Shown one piece after another: positions 54,549-54,832 of a stretch of 54,832 nt of DNA. Source of the stretch: Clostridia bacterium (lineage in GTDB: Bacteria; Bacillota; Clostridia; Oscillospirales; Oscillospiraceae); NCBI GenBank assembly GCA_009929315.1, contig SAAS01000011.1, positions 1 through 54,832 of the forward strand, given 5' to 3'. The translations under genes were made by a program, and so were the position numbers. The notes beneath the pieces were generated by a model. It worked only from the letters and a program-made list of their open reading frames with translations. It ran no database searches and was not told where the DNA came from. Each line of letters begins with the position of its first letter. Position 1 is the stretch's first letter.

Positions 54549-54832
54549 ATGAAATCTCTGAACAGAACCCTCTCCCTCGTGCTCGTTCTGGTCATGGTAT
54601 TCGGACTTTTCGGAGTAGCTTCCGCATCTTCCAGTACTTTTACCGACGCAGCAAGCGTAGGCGCAGCCTATGCCGAGGCAGTTGATGTCCTCACAGGCAT
54701 CGGCGCAGTCAATGGCGCAACCACAACCACACTCGACCCCACAGGCTCCTACACCCGTGAGCAGGCCGCAAAGGTTATTGCCTATGTTTCTCTGGGCAAG
54801 ACCACTGCTGAAGCTCTCGCTTGCAGCGTAGC
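54549..54832 (+). CDS. SLH-domain S-layer protein, 5' part (runs off the window)
   Basis: The first 94 codons of an exported surface protein. The signal peptide MKSLNRTLSLVLVLVMVFG is nearly identical to that of the element-borne S-layer protein at 39422. An SLH-type domain starts FTDAASVGAAYAEAVDVLTG and continues with YTREQAAKVIAYVSLG. The AAGGAGGAG ribosome binding site and its spacing are also shared. The upstream 200 bp is AT-rich with no gene. The rest lies beyond the window. Confidence 0.88.
   Translation, partial: MKSLNRTLSLVLVLVMVFGLFGVASASSSTFTDAASVGAAYAEAVDVLTGIGAVNGATTTTLDPTGSYTREQAAKVIAYVSLGKTTAEALACSV

Overview
The window looks like the chromosome of a low-GC-lineage Gram-positive bacterium of class Clostridia, probably an Oscillospiraceae-like gut anaerobe of roughly 50% GC. 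The basis is PolC-type DNA polymerase, strong GGAGG ribosome binding sites, lipoproteins with Clostridia-like leaders, SLH-type S-layer proteins and the gene order pyrH-frr-uppS-cdsA-dxr-rseP-ispG-polC. Species cannot be read from the sequence.

Region 1 (1-33.6 kb) is ordinary core genome. A minus-strand run (polC to pyrH, then nth) covers UMP kinase, ribosome recycling, undecaprenyl and phospholipid precursors and the MEP isoprenoid pathway. Plus-strand glyA, rarA, a DUF951 protein and a prenyltransferase-fold protein follow. Then come a potABCD polyamine operon (minus), an RluA-type pseudouridine synthase, and a plus block yceD-like/rpmF/DUF512 radical SAM/der/plsY. A sugar catabolic regulon on the minus strand holds a LacI regulator, TIM-barrel isomerase, Gfo/Idh/MocA dehydrogenase, ribose-type ABC transporter and xylose isomerase, with an MFS transporter beyond a terminator.

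Region 2 (34.0-42.9 kb) is an integrated mobile element in a tRNA-Ala(GGC) gene, bounded by an exact 46-bp direct repeat (34025-34070 and 42844-42889). It encodes a tyrosine integrase, an excisionase-like protein and a Rep protein with the HUH endonuclease plus superfamily 3 helicase architecture of CRESS-DNA viruses. Upstream of rep is a perfect 11-bp stem whose loop carries TAGTATTAC, the circovirus/nanovirus-type origin nonanucleotide. A Cro/C1-type regulator is divergent from rep. The element also holds a structured GC-rich noncoding block, a protein that appears to be a catalytically decayed tandem tyrosine recombinase fused to winged-helix domains, and a 966-residue SLH-domain S-layer protein. 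I infer a rolling-circle, CRESS-type integrative plasmid carrying a surface-layer gene.

Region 3 (43-53 kb) is accessory DNA: a truncated IS256-type transposase, a lipoprotein, a zinc-ribbon protein, and then a compact phage-satellite-like module. That module has an excisionase-like gene, a primase-helicase, a 320-bp noncoding segment with eleven GTGGTCG copies closed by 38-bp inverted repeats, small ORFs, an HK97-type major capsid protein with no terminase, portal or protease, and a tyrosine integrase. A Fic-family protein with a winged-helix C-terminus and a dense operator-like repeat cluster follows. The window ends in the 5' part of a second S-layer gene whose ribosome binding site and signal peptide closely match those of the element-borne one.
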